NCBI GenBank assembly: GCA_002310135.1
Contig: DBYK01000001.1
Span: 248,001 to 312,000 of the forward strand
DNA from: Caryophanales bacterium UBA1188
GTDB taxonomy: Bacteria; Bacillota_I; Bacilli_A; Izemoplasmatales; UBA1188
DNA length: 64,000 nucleotides
Reading direction: 5' to 3'
The notes below the pieces were generated by a model. It saw only the letters and a list, made by a program, of their open reading frames with translations. It did no database searches and was not told the DNA's origin. The first letter of the stretch is position 1. Each line of letters opens with the position of its first letter. Both the position numbers and the translations under genes were made by a program. This document shows, one piece after another, positions 1-9,096 of the stretch.

Positions 1-1
1 C

Positions 2-199
2 CCTAGAATTATTATTTTTTATATTCTTTCTTCTCTTAGAGAAAAATAAAGCGATAGTAAAGAGCACAATTACTGGAATAACTGCGAATTTAATGATAAC
101 TTCTATAAAAGATAGTTTATCAGGTGAGAAAGGTATTATAATAAGCCCCATTAATATCAATGAAATAATTATAAAAATGTTTGTATAATCCTTTTTCAT
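2..199 (-). CDS. small membrane protein, 3' end outside window
   Basis: An open frame starts at ATG 199 behind a good AAGGAG ribosome binding site and runs without a stop to the left edge, so only the first 66 residues are visible. The protein begins MKKDYTNIF, has a hydrophobic segment at about residues 8-22, a short polar loop containing PFSPDK, a second hydrophobic segment at about 32-52, and then a basic run (KRRKN). This looks like a two-helix inner-membrane protein. I do not recognise a family. It lies downstream of the radical SAM gene on the same strand. Confidence 0.6.
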   Translation of the reverse strand, partial: MKKDYTNIFIIISLILMGLIIIPFSPDKLSFIEVIIKFAVIPVIVLFTIALFFSKRRKNIKNNNSR

Positions 200-253
200 A
201 TAAGCTCCTTCATAATATATAATATATATAATATTCATATTATTATAACATAA

Positions 254-1093
254 TTAATCAAATCTTTTTATATAGCCACAAGTTTTGCATAAGTCATTTG
301 GAAGAATGTGGTTTGAGAATAAATCATAGAATTCTTTTACCTTTAGGGAATTTAAAATATCATCTAATTCTTCTTTAAATATATTACCTAGTGAAACTAT
401 CCCATCAGCATCAAGACAACATGGAACAACTTCTCCATTAGATAATATTCCTATTTGATCTCTTAGAGCGTAGCAAAACCCAGTCTTTCTCATTTTATCT
501 TTATTAATATCTGGCCAATCAAATAGGTCGCCATACTCTAAATAAATATTATCTTTTAATTTATATCCAGTTCTTCCCTTAATAAAATCTGAGTCAAATT
601 CTTCCTTTAAATAAGAAAATACTTCATCATTAAAATCTTTATATAAAGAGTCTTCTCTAATATTCCAAAGCCTAAGTGATACAAGTACTTTATTATCACT
701 TAAATATTTACTCATAACGATAATTTTATGAATATAATCTTTAAGGCTCATATCCATATTATTCCAACTATAAGAATGAAGTGAAATATTTATTTTATAA
801 ATATACTTAGCTAAATCTTTATAATATAAAGGAAGAAGAGTCCCATTAGTTGTGATAATATTTTTAAAATTATAAGAAGAAGAAATCTTTAAAAAATCAA
901 TAATATTTATATGAAGCAAAGGTTCACCCATAAGATGAAAAAATAGGTAATCGCATCTACCTTTAATTTTTTCCATTATTATCTTAAATTCATCTAAAGA
1001 TAAAGATCTTTTTTCTCTTTTTGTCCCATGACAAAACTTACAAGATAAATTACAGATATTTGTGATTTCAAGATATATTTTTTTAAATCTCAC
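254..1093 (-). CDS. radical SAM/SPASM-like protein
   Basis: The CxxxCxxC iron-sulfur motif at residues 14-21 (CNLSCKFC) identifies a radical SAM enzyme, which cleaves S-adenosylmethionine to start radical chemistry. A GEP segment follows, and the C-terminal part has further cysteines (CYALRD, VPCCLDADG, CKTCGY), as in SPASM or twitch domains that bind an extra cluster. I chose GTG 1093 as the start, giving 279 aa, because it has an AGAGGAG site five bases upstream. A longer frame from 1162 would begin inside the terminator of the upstream aldehyde dehydrogenase. The substrate is unknown; no obvious peptide precursor gene adjoins it. Confidence 0.8.
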   Translation of the reverse strand: MRFKKIYLEITNICNLSCKFCHGTKREKRSLSLDEFKIIMEKIKGRCDYLFFHLMGEPLLHINIIDFLKISSSYNFKNIITTNGTLLPLYYKDLAKYIYKINISLHSYSWNNMDMSLKDYIHKIIVMSKYLSDNKVLVSLRLWNIREDSLYKDFNDEVFSYLKEEFDSDFIKGRTGYKLKDNIYLEYGDLFDWPDINKDKMRKTGFCYALRDQIGILSNGEVVPCCLDADGIVSLGNIFKEELDDILNSLKVKEFYDLFSNHILPNDLCKTCGYIKRFD

Positions 1094-1130
1094 ATTTACT
1101 CCTCTATATCTAAATAATAACACACTTAAA

Positions 1131-1170
1131 GATAATAAAAAAGAATCCTTGAGGAGTTTCAAGGATTCTT
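1131..1170 (-). terminator. intrinsic terminator after the aldehyde dehydrogenase gene
   Basis: A perfect 12-bp stem (AAGAATCCTTGA with its complement, 1141-1152 and 1159-1170) closes a 6-nt loop. On the minus strand it is followed by TTTTATTATC. It lies 10 bases past the aldehyde dehydrogenase stop codon and just before the radical SAM ribosome binding site. Confidence 0.85.
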
Positions 1171-1179
1171 TAAGTAATA

Positions 1180-2601
1180 TTATTTCATGAATGATTTGAG
1201 TAAACTCTTCTTCTTCATTCCGAAGAATTTCTTATCATAAGGGTGTTCTCTTAAAGGTAAGTTCATATGAGTTTTACCAAATAAAACTGTAGATGGGTGA
1301 GTGAATTCTCTAAATCCCCATTCTCCATGATACGCACCCATTCCTGAGTGGCCTGTACCATTGAATGGAACACCTTTAACCATCAAGTGGAGACATACTT
1401 CATTGATACATCCACCACCGTATTGTTGAACTTGCATTTCTTTCTTTGCCCACTTCAAATCTTTAGTGAATAAATAGAGCGCAAGACCATGTTCTCTATC
1501 TCTAATTGTATCCATAAGTTCATTGATTTCGCTATCTTTATATGGAACAACTGGGAGTAGTGGACAGAATAGTTCATGGAGAACTATCTTCTCATCAATC
1601 TTAACTGGATAGATTACAGTTGTTGAATATTTTTGTGTTTCTATATCTCCTTCACCACCAAATACTATTCTATCTTTGTATTCTAATGCTTCTTCACTAC
1701 ACCATTCATAAGCTTTTCTTGAGATTAGTTTTGGATATTCAGGATTTAAGAATGGACGTTCACCGATTTGACTTACTATTGCCTTCTTTAATTCTTCGAT
1801 GAATTCATCTGCGACTTCTTCCGCAACCGCAACTTGGTTGATGTTTATACAAATTTGGCCAGAGTTACAAATCTTGAAGAACGCAATCTTTCTTGCGGCA
1901 TCTTTGATATCTGCGTCTTTCCTTATTACACACCAGTTACCTGTCTCACCACCGAGTTCAAGTGCGACTGGAGTTAAGTTCTTACTTGCGCATTCCATTA
2001 CGTGTTTTGCGACATTTGGTGAACCAGTATAGAAAATTTTGTCTACTCTTTCATTGAGACAGAAGTCTGCGACATCGTGTCCACCATCGATTACTGTGAT
2101 GTATTCTTCACTAAATGTTTCCGCAATCATCTCTTTTAATGCTTGTGTAGTGTGAGCTGATTTACTGCTTGTCTTGACAACGCAAGTATTGCCTCCAGAG
2201 ATTGCGGCCGCAACTACACCCATAGATAAGAGTACAGGGAAGTTAAATGGACTTATAATTAGTGAAACACCATATGGCATCTTATATACCTTAGTTTTAG
2301 TACTAGGGAAGCATAATAAGCCACTCATGTGTGTTTCAGGTCTAGCCCACCTCTTTAGATCATGGATGCATTCATTTATTTCCATGATGACATCACCTAT
2401 ATCTAGAATATAGGCTTCTGTGTCACATCTTCCAAGATCTTGGAAGAGTGCTTCTTGAATTTTTTCAGTATTATCAATTAATGCTTGTTTAAGTTTTTTG
2501 AGTTGTTCTTTTCTCCAATTAACATCAAGTGTAGTACCAGTTTTGAAAAATTCTCTTTGTTTTAAAACAATATTATGGATATCTTCTTGTGTATATCCCA
2601 T
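1180..2601 (-). CDS. aldehyde dehydrogenase, class 3-like
   Basis: NAD(P)-dependent oxidation of an aldehyde to a carboxylate. At 473 aa it has class 3 (fatty or aromatic aldehyde dehydrogenase) length and architecture: PFNFP at 118-122 with the oxyanion Asn, YTGSP at 191-195, general base Glu215 in ALELGG, and nucleophile Cys251 in NSGQIC. The C-terminal GHSGMGAYHGEWGF segment is typical of class 3. Two motifs deviate: the usual GGKSP after Glu215 reads GGETG, and the usual APDY after the Cys reads ININQ, so substrate or cofactor preference may be unusual. It has its own promoter and an AGGAGG site seven bases before the ATG. Confidence 0.88.
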   Translation of the reverse strand: MGYTQEDIHNIVLKQREFFKTGTTLDVNWRKEQLKKLKQALIDNTEKIQEALFQDLGRCDTEAYILDIGDVIMEINECIHDLKRWARPETHMSGLLCFPSTKTKVYKMPYGVSLIISPFNFPVLLSMGVVAAAISGGNTCVVKTSSKSAHTTQALKEMIAETFSEEYITVIDGGHDVADFCLNERVDKIFYTGSPNVAKHVMECASKNLTPVALELGGETGNWCVIRKDADIKDAARKIAFFKICNSGQICININQVAVAEEVADEFIEELKKAIVSQIGERPFLNPEYPKLISRKAYEWCSEEALEYKDRIVFGGEGDIETQKYSTTVIYPVKIDEKIVLHELFCPLLPVVPYKDSEINELMDTIRDREHGLALYLFTKDLKWAKKEMQVQQYGGGCINEVCLHLMVKGVPFNGTGHSGMGAYHGEWGFREFTHPSTVLFGKTHMNLPLREHPYDKKFFGMKKKSLLKSFMK

Positions 2602-2641
2602 TTTTACCTCCTATTAAATTGAATGATTTTTCTAATATAAT

Positions 2642-2670
2642 ATTATACCAATCTTTATGAATTATTTCAA
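2642..2670 (-). promoter_or_regulatory. sigma-A type promoter of the aldehyde dehydrogenase gene
   Basis: On the minus strand TTGAAA (2665-2670), a 17-bp spacer and TATAAT (2642-2647) precede the ATG at 2601 by about 40 bp. Confidence 0.75.
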
Positions 2671-2813
2671 TTCTATATTTTTAGGAGTTAAATTTAGGAC
2701 ATTTTATCTGATTCAAACTATTATTATATATTCAATAAAAAAATGTAATTTTTTAAAAACCTATATAAAGTTTTTGATTCTTGTGGTATAAATTATTATT
2801 AAAGGATATAGCG

Positions 2814-4127
2814 ATGAAGCTTCACTCAACTAGATCAGATGATTATATCAGTCTAAAAGATGCAATAAATAAAGGTATCGCAAAAGATGGCGGTCTTTTT
2901 ATTTTTGATGATTTTAAAAAAGTGGATATTGAAAAGATATTAGAACTTAATTATCACGATATGACTCTATATATATTAAATCTATTATTTGATGATTTTG
3001 ATTTTGAATCTAAGATAGAATCATATCCATCTTTTAAAATTGAACTTAAGTCATTTAAGAATTATTCATATCTTGAACTTTTTCATGGGCCAACTTTATC
3101 TTTTAAAGATGTGGCCTTAACTTTTCTTCCAAGACTAACAAGCGCCTCTCATATATTTGTCGCAACGAGTGGAGATACAGGAAGCGCAACTTTATCAGGA
3201 TTTAAAGATAAAGAAGATTGTGATGTTACAATCCTTTATCCAAATAACCTAATTAGCGAAGCTCAAGAGAAACAAATGTTATATTTTAATGATGATAAAA
3301 ATAAAGCTTTTGCGTTTAAAGGTGATTTTGATGATTGTCAAAGAGTTGTAAAAGAATTATCTACTTCTAACTCTAATTTATCTAGCGCAAATTCAATTAA
3401 CATTGGAAGATTATTTCCTCAAATAATGTATTATTTTTATTCATATAAAACATTAATTAACGATAAAATAATCAAAAATGGTGATTATATTAATTTTGTA
3501 GTACCTACTGGTAATTTTGGAAATATTTTATCTGGATATATCGCAAAATTAATGGGGTTAAATATTAATAAATTAATTTGTGCATCTAATGAAAATAAAG
3601 TATTATATGATTTCATCAATACTGGAATATATGATAAGAATAGAGAATTTATTAAAACTTATTCTCCTTCTATGGATATTTTAGTATCTTCAAATATGGA
3701 AAGATTATTATATCTTTTCTATAAAGATACAAATAAGATAAAAGAAATATATTCAGTTTTCAATAAAACTGGAAGAGTAGAAATTAAAGAATATAAAGAA
3801 TTATTTAAAGATTTTGAAGCTTTTTATGTTTCAAATTCTGAAGTATTAAAAATCATCAAAGATGAATATATTGAAAATGGTTATGTAATAGACCCTCATA
3901 CAGCGGTCGCGAAGGGTGCATATCTTAAATATAATAACTCTAGTCATTATACAGTTATTGTCTCTACTGCATCTCCTTATAAATTTATTGATACAATTAA
4001 AAAGGCAGGAGTAGAAATAAATATGGAAGATGCACCAGATTCTCTTAAGGTTATGCTTAAGACAAAGAATAAAAAGATTATAATGGATGAGAAAGGAATA
4101 AAGGATTATATAAGTGGAAAGAATTAA
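2814..4127 (+). CDS. thrC: threonine synthase
   Basis: PLP enzyme converting O-phosphohomoserine to threonine, the last step of the pathway. The PLP lysine is Lys98 in TLSFKDVALTFLPRL, and the phosphate-binding loop SGDTGSAT follows at about 119-126. At 437 aa it is a normal length for the bacterial ThrC branch. ATG 2814 is preferred over an in-frame ATG 33 bases earlier because AAAGGA lies just upstream and MKLHSTRS is the usual beginning. First gene of a five-gene operon that covers all five steps from aspartate to threonine; it overlaps thrB by 14 bp. No leader peptide or T-box is visible in the 180-bp gap upstream. Confidence 0.95.
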   Translation: MKLHSTRSDDYISLKDAINKGIAKDGGLFIFDDFKKVDIEKILELNYHDMTLYILNLLFDDFDFESKIESYPSFKIELKSFKNYSYLELFHGPTLSFKDVALTFLPRLTSASHIFVATSGDTGSATLSGFKDKEDCDVTILYPNNLISEAQEKQMLYFNDDKNKAFAFKGDFDDCQRVVKELSTSNSNLSSANSINIGRLFPQIMYYFYSYKTLINDKIIKNGDYINFVVPTGNFGNILSGYIAKLMGLNINKLICASNENKVLYDFINTGIYDKNREFIKTYSPSMDILVSSNMERLLYLFYKDTNKIKEIYSVFNKTGRVEIKEYKELFKDFEAFYVSNSEVLKIIKDEYIENGYVIDPHTAVAKGAYLKYNNSSHYTVIVSTASPYKFIDTIKKAGVEINMEDAPDSLKVMLKTKNKKIIMDEKGIKDYISGKN

Positions 4128-4986
4128 AATATCTGTGCCAGCTTCAACTTCAAATCTAGGACCTGGGTTTGATTATCTTGGGATGTCGCTAAATCTATAT
4201 AATGAATTTATATTCACAAGAAGTGAAAAGATAGAACTTCTTGGTTTTTCTAACTTAAAAAATAATTTAGTACTGGAATCATATCTTCATTTATTTAAAA
4301 AGTTAAATAAAGAAGTTATTCCAGTTAAGATAGAGTGGACTAAAAAAGATATCCCAACATCTAGAGGTCTTGGGAGTAGCGCAAGTGCGATTATTGCGGG
4401 GGTTTTAGCTTCATCATATTTTATTAATCATACTACTTCTATTAGTGATTATTTAATTAATGAGATGATTGAACTTGAAGGTCATAGAGATAATTTAATC
4501 GCTGAACTATATGGTTCTCTTGTATCATCTATTATTGATGATGGGAAGTGTATAGTGTATCACCACATAGTTAATCCTAAATTAAAGTTTTTAGTATTAA
4601 TCCCTAAATATGAAGTATCAACTAAAATGGCGAGAGAGGCTTTACCTAAGACTCTTTCTTATAGCGATCTAACATTTAATGCATCAAGAGCGCTAAACCT
4701 TGTTCAAGCATTTAAGGTGGGTTCAATTGAAGATTTGAAAATAGTTTTAAAAGATAATATTCATGAAAAATATAGAAAAGAATTTATTAAAGAATATGAT
4801 TCTGCATTAAATATCGCATCTAAATATAACGCTATTTTAAAGATTAGTGGTAGTGGTAGTTCTATGTTAGTTATTACTACTTCTATTTCTGGCTTAAAAG
4901 ATGAACTTTCATCTTTAGATTTAGATGTAATAGAAGTAAATACATCAAAAGATGTATCTACTCACCTTGAGGTATTAGATAAATGA
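4114..4986 (+). CDS. thrB: homoserine kinase
   Basis: GHMP-family kinase phosphorylating homoserine with ATP to O-phosphohomoserine, the substrate of ThrC. The ATP-binding motif SRGLGSSASA lies at residues 83-92. The N-terminal KISVPASTSNLGPGFD and the glycine-rich C-terminal ISGSGSS are family hallmarks. At 290 aa the length is normal. It starts with GTG inside the thrC end (14-bp overlap) and its stop overlaps the hom start as ATGA, so the operon is translationally coupled. The TGA stop here supports the standard code. Confidence 0.95.
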   Translation: MERIKISVPASTSNLGPGFDYLGMSLNLYNEFIFTRSEKIELLGFSNLKNNLVLESYLHLFKKLNKEVIPVKIEWTKKDIPTSRGLGSSASAIIAGVLASSYFINHTTSISDYLINEMIELEGHRDNLIAELYGSLVSSIIDDGKCIVYHHIVNPKLKFLVLIPKYEVSTKMAREALPKTLSYSDLTFNASRALNLVQAFKVGSIEDLKIVLKDNIHEKYRKEFIKEYDSALNIASKYNAILKISGSGSSMLVITTSISGLKDELSSLDLDVIEVNTSKDVSTHLEVLDK

Positions 4987-6035
4987 AAATAGGGTTATTA
5001 GGATATGGAACAATAGGTTCTTCTGTATATGAACTTTTAAAAAATGAAATTGTGATGGTATTTGATATAGAAGAAAAAAGACATCTTATTAAAGATGCCA
5101 TCTTTACATCTTCCGCATATGATATAGTATCATCCCCTTTAATTGATACAGTGATAGAGTGCCTTGGTGGAGACAGTCTCCCATATGAACTAATCAAAAC
5201 TTCTTTATTAAATGGGAAAAATGTCATCACTTCAAATAAAGAAGTTGTATCTAATCATTTACCTGAATTTATTAATTTATCTAAAGAAAATAATGTATCT
5301 TTCTTCTTTGAGGCATCAGTTGGTGGAGGAGTCCCAATAATTAATAATTTAATTGATTTGGTGAATGTTGATGGGGTTAATCATATTTATGGAATTATTA
5401 ATGGAACGACCAATTATATCTTAACTAAAATAAGTGAAGGCTTATCATTTGATGAAGCTTTAGATCTAGCCATGAAAAATGGTTTTGCTGAAAGAGATCC
5501 AAGTGCTGATTTAGAAGGATTAGATTTAAGAAGAAAGATTTCAATCCTTTCAAGTATAGCTTATAAAAGCTATATTAAAGATGAAGATATTAAAACTACT
5601 CCTATGACTTTTATAAATAAAGATTTGATGGCTAAAGTCAAATCTCTTGGTTATAGTATCAAATATATTGCTGAATCTATTAAAAGTGGTAATGAGATCA
5701 AAATAGTTGTTGAACCAGTATTATTTAAATCTATCGATTTAATTAGTAATGTGAATGATGAATTCAATATGATTATTATTAATACTCTAAATAATGGATT
5801 ATTATCATTTTATGGAAAGGGGGCAGGAAAATATCCTACCGCATCTAGTATAGTTCAAGATTTAGAAAGAATTAAAAAAGGAATCAAACAAAATATCATT
5901 TTAAATGATAATCTAATTATTAAAAATGATACAAAATCTTTATATCTAAGATATAAAGATGGAGAAATAAATTTTACTAGTAAGTTTAGCGATGACGCTA
6001 TTTATTTAAGGGTTGGGCCATATGAAGAAATATAA
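4983..6035 (+). CDS. hom: homoserine dehydrogenase, short form without ACT domain
   Basis: NAD(P)-dependent reduction of aspartate semialdehyde to homoserine. The Rossmann motif GYGTIG is at 7-12, the lysine of TSNKE at 86, NGTTNY at 140-145, and the active-site segment DPSADLEGLDLRRK near 172-185. The protein ends at 350 aa, so it lacks the C-terminal ACT domain that many homologues of about 430 aa use for threonine feedback. Control may instead act on the aspartate kinase encoded in the same operon. It overlaps thrB by 4 bp and asd by 14 bp. Confidence 0.94.
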   Translation: MKIGLLGYGTIGSSVYELLKNEIVMVFDIEEKRHLIKDAIFTSSAYDIVSSPLIDTVIECLGGDSLPYELIKTSLLNGKNVITSNKEVVSNHLPEFINLSKENNVSFFFEASVGGGVPIINNLIDLVNVDGVNHIYGIINGTTNYILTKISEGLSFDEALDLAMKNGFAERDPSADLEGLDLRRKISILSSIAYKSYIKDEDIKTTPMTFINKDLMAKVKSLGYSIKYIAESIKSGNEIKIVVEPVLFKSIDLISNVNDEFNMIIINTLNNGLLSFYGKGAGKYPTASSIVQDLERIKKGIKQNIILNDNLIIKNDTKSLYLRYKDGEINFTSKFSDDAIYLRVGPYEEI

Positions 6036-7011
6036 TATCGCAATAATTGGGGCAACTGGCCTTGTAGGTTCTACTTTTCTAAAAGTGATGGATGAGAAAA
6101 ATATAGATGTATCTAATCTATATCTTTATGCATCTAAAAAGAGTGAAGGTAAAATCATTAATTATAGAGGAAAAGATTATATAGTTAAAGATATAGAAAA
6201 ATATAGTGATGAAAAAGTCGATTTCGCTCTTTTTAGCGCAGGAGCGAGCATATCTAAAGAATACGCAAAAAAATTTATTGATTCTGGGGCTATAGTTATA
6301 GATAATTCATCATACTTTAGGATGGATGAAAACTCTCCTTTAATTGTCCCTGAAATCAATTTTAATGATAGAGTGATAGGCAACTTAATCGCAAATCCGA
6401 ATTGTTCGACTATTACTGCTATTTTACCACTATACCATCTTGATAAAGAATTCGATTTAATAAGAGTGAATTATACAACTTATCAAGCTGTATCTGGTTC
6501 AGGCATTAAAGGAATAAATGATTATAAGAGATGCCTAAATGGAGAGGAACCAAAGTTTTATCCATATGATATAACAAAGACTTGTATTCCTGAAATCGAT
6601 ATTTTTGACCAAGAAAATCATTATACTAAAGAAGAATTAAAGATGGTAAATGAGACAAGGAAGATTCTTCATAAAAAAGATCTAAAAGTATCCGCAACTT
6701 GTATAAGAGTTCCTATCCTAAATTCACATGGAGTAGTTACTTCTTGTGAATTTAAGAAAAAGATAGATATGGATAAAGTATATGAATGCCTAAAGAATAA
6801 AGAGGGTTTAGTATTGATAGATGATATCAATAATCATGGGTACCCAACACAAATTATTTCAAACGGAAATGATAATGTTTATGTAGGAAGAATTAGAAAA
6901 GATTTATCAAGTGATAATGGGTTAATTTTCTATTCAACCCTTGATAATGTAAGAAAAGGTGCCGCATCTAATGCAGTAGAAATAATGGAGAAGATTATAA
7001 AGGAGATGTAA
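6022..7011 (+). CDS. asd: aspartate-semialdehyde dehydrogenase
   Basis: Reduces aspartyl phosphate to aspartate semialdehyde with NADPH. The N-terminal IIGATGLVGSTF nucleotide-binding loop, the catalytic cysteine (Cys128 in NPNCST) and the histidine in RVPILNSHG (His236) are present. The length of 329 aa is typical. A TTG codon at 6013 could extend the protein by three residues, but ATG 6022 gives the usual MKKYNIAIIGATG beginning. Product and substrate link LysC and Hom, whose genes flank it. Confidence 0.95.
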   Translation: MKKYNIAIIGATGLVGSTFLKVMDEKNIDVSNLYLYASKKSEGKIINYRGKDYIVKDIEKYSDEKVDFALFSAGASISKEYAKKFIDSGAIVIDNSSYFRMDENSPLIVPEINFNDRVIGNLIANPNCSTITAILPLYHLDKEFDLIRVNYTTYQAVSGSGIKGINDYKRCLNGEEPKFYPYDITKTCIPEIDIFDQENHYTKEELKMVNETRKILHKKDLKVSATCIRVPILNSHGVVTSCEFKKKIDMDKVYECLKNKEGLVLIDDINNHGYPTQIISNGNDNVYVGRIRKDLSSDNGLIFYSTLDNVRKGAASNAVEIMEKIIKEM

Positions 7012-7014
7012 GCG

Positions 7015-8316
7015 ATGGTAAAAGTTTCTAAATTTGGTGGTTCTTCTGTTTCAAACTCCAATAACTTTAAATTAGTTAAAGATATTATATTAAGTGATGA
7101 AAATAGAAAAGTAATAGTCACAAGCGCAATAGGTAAAGAAAAAGATAAAGATAATAAAGTAACTGACTTACTTTATCTTCTTTATGCTCATTATAAATAT
7201 CATGTGAATTTTGATAATGTGCTTTCAACTATTAAAGATAAATTTATGACTATTAAAAATGAACTAAATCTAAAGATTGATTTAGAAAAAGATTTTAATG
7301 AAATAATAGAAAATATTGATCTTGGCGAAGAATATATCGTTAGTCGTGGTGAATATTTAACTGCGAAGATGTTAAGCGAATATTTAGGTTATAAATTCAT
7401 CGATAGTAAAGACTTAATAAAATTTGGATATAATTCTAAAGTTGATTATGATTTAACTACTAAAGCTATTAATGCATTAATTAAAGAAAATGATAAAGTA
7501 GTTATTCCTGGTTTTTATGGGTCATATCCAAACCAAAAGATTTGTCTTTTTAGTAGAGGTGGATCAGATATAACTGGGGCTATTCTATCTAGGTGCTTAA
7601 ACGCTATCCTTTATGAAAACTTTACAGATGTAGATGGAATATTTATGGCAAGCCCAAAAATAATTGATAATCCTAAGATGATTGATGAACTCACATATGA
7701 TGAACTTAGAGAATTATCATATATGGGCGCAAGTGTAATAAACGAAGAGACAATCTATCCTGTTCAAATCGCAAATATTCCAATAAATATCTTAAATACT
7801 TTTAATAAAGATAATAAAGGCACTTTAATTAAAAAAGACGCAAAAGGGATGAATAATATCATCACTGGAGTTGCAGGAAAGAAAGATTTTATATCACTAA
7901 ATATCACTAAGAATAAGGCATCTAATAAAATTGATATAATCAGTTTTGCTTTAGATATACTTAAAAGAAATAAAGTATCTATTGAATCTATCCCAACATC
8001 TATTGATTCTTTCTCAATTGTGGTTGAAAAAAGTTCAATAGAGAAGAAATTATATGATATAATCAGTGAGATTAAATCTAATGAAGATGTGATTGATTTA
8101 TCAATTGATGATAATTTATCTCTTATTGCGATAGTTGGAAGAAATATGGTATATAAACCAGGTATAAGCGCTAAATTGTTTGCGCTTCTTGGAGAAGAGA
8201 AAGTTAATATAAAGTTGATATCACAAAACACTCAAGAATTATCAATCACAATAGGTGTTGATAATAATGATTTCACTAAAGCTATTAAAGCTATATATAA
8301 TGGAGTAATACTATAA
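7015..8316 (+). CDS. lysC: aspartate kinase
   Basis: Phosphorylates aspartate at the first committed step of the aspartate family. The N-terminal KFGGSSV is at residues 6-12, SRGEYLTA and FSRGGSDITGA mark the catalytic domain, and two ACT-type regulatory repeats occupy about 300-433, including VGRNMVYKPGISAKLF. At 433 aa it is a monofunctional kinase. It starts three bases after the asd stop with GGAG upstream. It is the last gene of the threonine operon; a terminator hairpin overlaps its stop codon. Confidence 0.94.
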   Translation: MVKVSKFGGSSVSNSNNFKLVKDIILSDENRKVIVTSAIGKEKDKDNKVTDLLYLLYAHYKYHVNFDNVLSTIKDKFMTIKNELNLKIDLEKDFNEIIENIDLGEEYIVSRGEYLTAKMLSEYLGYKFIDSKDLIKFGYNSKVDYDLTTKAINALIKENDKVVIPGFYGSYPNQKICLFSRGGSDITGAILSRCLNAILYENFTDVDGIFMASPKIIDNPKMIDELTYDELRELSYMGASVINEETIYPVQIANIPINILNTFNKDNKGTLIKKDAKGMNNIITGVAGKKDFISLNITKNKASNKIDIISFALDILKRNKVSIESIPTSIDSFSIVVEKSSIEKKLYDIISEIKSNEDVIDLSIDDNLSLIAIVGRNMVYKPGISAKLFALLGEEKVNIKLISQNTQELSITIGVDNNDFTKAIKAIYNGVIL

Positions 8317-8331
8317 TATTACTCTTTTTTT
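8303..8331 (+). terminator. terminator of the threonine operon
   Basis: A perfect 8-bp stem (GAGTAATA and TATTACTC) with a 6-nt loop is followed by seven T residues. The left arm and loop overlap the end of lysC. Confidence 0.85.
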
Positions 8332-8400
8332 ATTTGAAATAATTCTATATTTGACATACAATATATATATAGAATTTTTTTAAAAAAGAAAGGTGGCTAT

Positions 8401-9048
8401 ATGAAATACGTATTCTTAGGTATTTTTGTAATTTTTACTGCGATTCATCTTTATGCCAGTAAGAAAAAGGATCAAAATTTGAGGAATTTCTCAAAAGGGT
8501 TTATTTTATTATCTTTAATGGCATATTACACTCTTTCAACATCTCCAATCTGGGTTACATTAATCGCACTAATATTTAGTTGGCTTGGAGATATCTTCCT
8601 AATTCCAAAAGGATTAGGTTGGTTTACTGCAGGTGGAATACTATTTTTAATATCCCATGCATTCTTTATTATTTCATATAGTTATACTATAGATTTTCCT
8701 AATTTAAGTTTATTCTTAATTATTCCTGTATCTATTCTATTCTTTGTGATAGTAAGTTTTATTATGATAAAACTAAAACCATATCTTCATAAAGCATTAG
8801 TGATACCTATGGGACTATATCTACTAATAAATGGTACAATGAATAGTTTTGCGATCTTTAGATTTGCATCAAGCATAAATATTGGTACAATTTTAACATT
8901 AGTTGGGGCAATCCTCTTCTTCATCTCTGATACAACACTATATTTTGTAAGGTTTAAGAAAGATTCTAAACTTAAAACTCATTTCCTAGTAATGCTTACA
9001 TATACTTTAGCTGAATTCTTAATAGTTGAAGGTTTAATATTAGGTTAA
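8401..9048 (+). CDS. YhhN/TMEM86-family membrane protein (lysoplasmalogenase-like)
   Basis: About eight hydrophobic segments spread over 215 aa, with the family's conserved polar residues inside membrane segments: SWLGDIFL near residues 60-67, a histidine in ISHAFF near 86, and FISDTTLYF near 178-186. Characterised YhhN/TMEM86 members hydrolyse the vinyl ether bond of lysoplasmalogens, but most bacterial members are untested, so the activity is inferred from family only. A GGTGG site precedes the ATG. It sits alone between two terminators, with a TTGACA box at 8351-8356 but no clear -10 element. Confidence 0.8.
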   Translation: MKYVFLGIFVIFTAIHLYASKKKDQNLRNFSKGFILLSLMAYYTLSTSPIWVTLIALIFSWLGDIFLIPKGLGWFTAGGILFLISHAFFIISYSYTIDFPNLSLFLIIPVSILFFVIVSFIMIKLKPYLHKALVIPMGLYLLINGTMNSFAIFRFASSINIGTILTLVGAILFFISDTTLYFVRFKKDSKLKTHFLVMLTYTLAEFLIVEGLILG

Positions 9049-9065
9049 ATATAAAGCAATATAAA

Positions 9066-9096
9066 AACTCTTAACGATGGTGTTAAGAGTTTTTTA
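9066..9096. terminator. bidirectional terminator between converging genes
   Basis: A 10-bp stem (AACTCTTAAC and complement, 9066-9075 and 9082-9091) has T-rich flanks on both strands. It serves the YhhN gene on plus and the nucleosidase gene on minus. Confidence 0.85.

Noticed and set aside
1094..1162. Upstream extension of the radical SAM gene to 1162
   Set aside because: The extension is encoded by the terminator of the aldehyde dehydrogenase gene, and GTG 1093 has an ideal ribosome binding site.
2602..2813. Possible T-box or threonine attenuator before thrC
   Set aside because: No leader hairpin followed by a T-run, no T-box motif and no Thr-rich leader peptide could be found in this gap.
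4984..4986. Use of genetic code 4 (TGA as Trp)
   Set aside because: TGA ends thrB exactly at the hom start and also ends other frames; all conserved tryptophans seen are TGG.
7764..8231. 155-residue minus-strand open frame inside lysC
   Set aside because: It is antisense to a conserved aspartate kinase ACT region, has no ribosome binding site and shows no protein-like motif. It is a shadow of the AT-rich coding sequence.
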